DNA of 6,462 bases, from assembly GCA_050256015.1 (NCBI GenBank), contig JBFWIL010000157.1:1-6462 (forward strand), given 5' to 3'. Positions within the stretch are counted from its first letter, which is position 1. Each line of letters starts with the position of its first letter. A model generated the notes under the pieces. It was not told where the DNA came from and did no database searches. It saw nothing but the letters and a program-made list of their open reading frames with translations. The translations under genes and the position numbers were made by a program. The DNA is from JBFWIL01 sp050256015 (GTDB lineage: Bacteria > Bacteroidota > Bacteroidia > Bacteroidales > Prolixibacteraceae). This document shows positions 4,608 through 6,462 of this stretch, in pieces.

Positions 4608-6443
4608 TTATTCCGAATTCATGGATATCAGGAATTCCTCGATGGAATTGGTTTTCATCAAACGGCCCTTGATAAAATCCATGGCTTCCAGCGAATTCAT
4701 ATCGGCCAGATAATTTCGCAAAATCCAGATCTTATCCATCATAGCCTTGGACAACAGCAAGTCTTCGCGCCGGGTACTGGAAGACACAATGTCCACCGCA
4801 GGGAAAAGCCGCTTGTTGGACAAACGACGATCCAGCTGCAGTTCCATATTGCCGGTTCCCTTAAACTCTTCAAAGATCACATCATCCATTTTAGATCCGG
4901 TTTCGGTCAGAGCCGTAGCCAGTATTGTCAGGGATCCGCCTTCCTCAATATTACGGGCTGCCCCGAAAAAGCGTTTCGGTTTGTGCAGGGCATTGGCATC
5001 TACACCACCCGAAAGCACTTTTCCCGAAGCCGGAGCAACGGTATTGTATGCCCGGGCCAGACGAGTAATCGAATCCAGCAAAATAACCACATCATGTCCA
5101 CATTCTACCAGTCTTTTGGCTTTCTCCAAAACCATGCCGGCTACCCGTACATGCCGGTCGGCCGGTTCATCGAAAGTTGATGAGATTACCTCGGCATTAA
5201 CACTGCGAGCCATATCGGTAACCTCCTCCGGACGTTCATCAATAAGAAGCACAATCATATACACCTCCGGATGATTGGCCGCAATGGCATTAGCGATTTC
5301 CTTCAGCAACATGGTCTTACCCGTCTTGGGCTGAGCCACAAGCAGTCCGCGCTGTCCTTTGCCTATCGGGGCAAAGAGGTCAACCACCCGGGTAGAAATA
5401 TTATCATGTCCGTTTCCGATCAGGTTAAACTTTTCGTCGGGAAACAAAGGCGTCAGATGATCAAAAGGCACACGATCACGGATATAATCCGGTGTCCGGC
5501 CATTAATTTCGATCACCTTGATCAAAGGAAAATATTTTTCTCCTTCTTTAGGAGGACGAATAGTTCCCTTCACCGTATCTCCTGTCTTCAATCCAAACAA
5601 TTTGATCTGCGACTGGGATACATAAATATCGTCAGGAGAATTCAGGTAGTTATAATCGGAAGAACGAAGAAAACCATATCCGTCTGGCATGATCTCCAGC
5701 ACACCGGAATTTGTTATAATTCCCTCAAATTCATATGGCTTCTCATTCTGAATCTGATTCTGGGTCAGTGTCTGATTCGGATTGGCATTCGGATTGTAAT
5801 TTCCGTTCGCATTACCCTGGCGCTGCTTATTCTGACTATCGCGCTTCAAATGCTTGGCTTTATGCTGTTCCGCCCTGTTTTCCTTCTGATAATCACGCTG
5901 TCCTTCCTGATTTACGTCCTGAACCGGACTTCTATCCTTCTTAACCACTCCAGGCCTTGAACGGGTAGCTTCCTCTCCCGAAGCAGGGTTCTGCTCTTTC
6001 ACTCCGCTTTCTTCTTTACGATCCTGGGGAACCACAGTACCTGCCTCTCCTGCATCCGACGGAGCATGCAGACCTGTTTTGTCCTTTTGCCGGCGTGCAA
6101 AATCAAAAGCTGCAGCAGCTTTGATTACCACAGCCGTCCGCCGTCTCTTCCGCGGCTGATCCGTTTCACCCGAAGACTCATCCCCGCTGGCAACTTCCTC
6201 TTTGTTATCTTCCTGAGCAGGCACTGCAGTAGTTTTCCCTTTTGAGGTCTTGCCCCTGGACGCTTTTTCCTTTTCCCGGACACTTTCAAGCTTTCGCTCG
6301 GAAGAAAGAATGGCCTGGGTATCGAGTATCTTATAAATAAGGTCTTGTTTTTTATAAGATTCAACTTTTTTGATTTTAAGCTCTTTCGCTATTTCCCTAA
6401 GATCAGGAAGCAGCTTACGGCTTAATTCAATAATGTCATACAT
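4608..6443 (-). CDS. rho: Transcription termination factor Rho with large N-terminal insertion
   Basis: A complete 611-residue hexameric RNA-dependent ATPase/translocase that ends transcription at Rho-dependent sites. Residues 1-45 are the Rho_N helical domain. Residues about 46-235 are low-complexity and charged: Lys/Glu/Arg/Gln-rich, with a basic cluster at 98-102 and an Asn-rich tail at 205-234. Residues about 236-315 are the cold-shock-like primary RNA-binding domain with the DGYGFLR motif (254-260). The RecA-type motor follows: P-loop QPKTGKT (371-377; Lys373, Lys376), catalytic Glu403 in DERPEE, Walker B Asp457, the Q-loop/R-loop region around 468-497 and arginine finger Arg558. Every motor position recalled from E. 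coli Rho (Lys184, Glu211, Asp265, Arg366) maps with the same offset of 192, equal to the whole length difference from the 419-residue E. coli protein. Extra sequence is therefore confined to the N-terminal side. Bicyclomycin-contact residues Asp402, Arg404, Ser458 and Arg461 are kept. Only 19 bases upstream are visible, so promoter and leader cannot be judged. Confidence 0.97.
   Translation of the reverse strand: MYDIIELSRKLLPDLREIAKELKIKKVESYKKQDLIYKILDTQAILSSERKLESVREKEKASRGKTSKGKTTAVPAQEDNKEEVASGDESSGETDQPRKRRRTAVVIKAAAAFDFARRQKDKTGLHAPSDAGEAGTVVPQDRKEESGVKEQNPASGEEATRSRPGVVKKDRSPVQDVNQEGQRDYQKENRAEQHKAKHLKRDSQNKQRQGNANGNYNPNANPNQTLTQNQIQNEKPYEFEGIITNSGVLEIMPDGYGFLRSSDYNYLNSPDDIYVSQSQIKLFGLKTGDTVKGTIRPPKEGEKYFPLIKVIEINGRTPDYIRDRVPFDHLTPLFPDEKFNLIGNGHDNISTRVVDLFAPIGKGQRGLLVAQPKTGKTMLLKEIANAIAANHPEVYMIVLLIDERPEEVTDMARSVNAEVISSTFDEPADRHVRVAGMVLEKAKRLVECGHDVVILLDSITRLARAYNTVAPASGKVLSGGVDANALHKPKRFFGAARNIEEGGSLTILATALTETGSKMDDVIFEEFKGTGNMELQLDRRLSNKRLFPAVDIVSSSTRREDLLLSKAMMDKIWILRNYLADMNSLEAMDFIKGRLMKTNSIEEFLISMNSE
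5775..5796. repeat. 12-base-period repeat encoding Asn-Pro-Asn-Ala units in rho
   Basis: ATTCGGATTG occurs at 5775-5784 and again at 5787-5796, a 10-base identity at a 12-base period. Read on the minus strand it encodes N-P-N-A-N-P-N (Rho residues 217-223). The adjoining bases (about 5745-5775) are a degenerate array of ATTCTGA/TCTGATTC-like units that encode the Asn/Gln/Thr-rich segment. The period is a multiple of three, so unit gain or loss would keep the Rho frame intact. Confidence 0.7.
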
Positions 6444-6462
6444 ATCTTGAAAAAAATTAAAT

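Noticed and set aside
4536..5960. Three long plus-strand open frames (175-229 residues) across rho
   Set aside because: All lie antisense to the strongly conserved rho coding sequence, overlap one another, and encode no recognisable motif; they reflect codon composition of rho.
1..6462. Mobile element, defence island, CRISPR array or biosynthetic cluster
   Set aside because: No repeats with spacers, transposase, integrase, nuclease, toxin-antitoxin pair or assembly-line gene is present; all six genes are intact, of normal family length and similar in composition.

Overview
The window looks like an ordinary stretch of chromosome from a Bacteroidetes (Bacteroidota) bacterium, probably Bacteroidales-like. 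The evidence is a Rho factor with the large low-complexity insertion typical of that phylum, start codons with no Shine-Dalgarno motif and A/T-rich upstream sequence, a TAnnTTTG-type -7 promoter element, and the overall protein flavour. Base composition is moderate (by eye close to half GC) and uniform. I see no tRNA, rRNA, CRISPR array, transposase, integrase, attachment site or other mark of a mobile island. Six complete protein genes fill nearly everything, and no gap exceeds about 115 bases.

Layout. (1) Bases 18-431, plus strand: a small hotdog-fold acyl-CoA thioesterase of the YbgC/4HBT type. (2) Bases 454-1077, minus strand: a six-helix LysE/RhtB-family exporter, convergent with the thioesterase. 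(3) Bases 1078-1189: a divergent promoter region. (4) Bases 1190-4531, plus strand: a likely three-gene transcription unit made of an exported alpha/beta-hydrolase esterase, a zinc-ribbon NUDIX hydrolase, and an Xaa-Pro aminopeptidase whose start lies three bases after the NUDIX stop. (5) Bases 4532-4607: a strong hairpin with T-runs on both sides, probably a bidirectional intrinsic terminator. (6) Bases 4608-6443, minus strand: the transcription termination factor rho, 611 residues, complete.

The genes do not form an obvious pathway. They are housekeeping or salvage functions: acyl-CoA hydrolysis, amino-acid or metabolite efflux, ester hydrolysis outside the inner membrane, nucleotide-derivative hydrolysis, proline-peptide breakdown and transcription termination. 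I find no convincing undescribed system. The items most worth a second look are the roughly 190-residue disordered insertion in Rho, including an Asn/Pro repeat encoded by a 12-base-period DNA repeat; the intrinsic terminator at the end of rho; the unassigned substrate of the zinc-ribbon NUDIX enzyme coupled to the aminopeptidase; and small sequence oddities at gene junctions.
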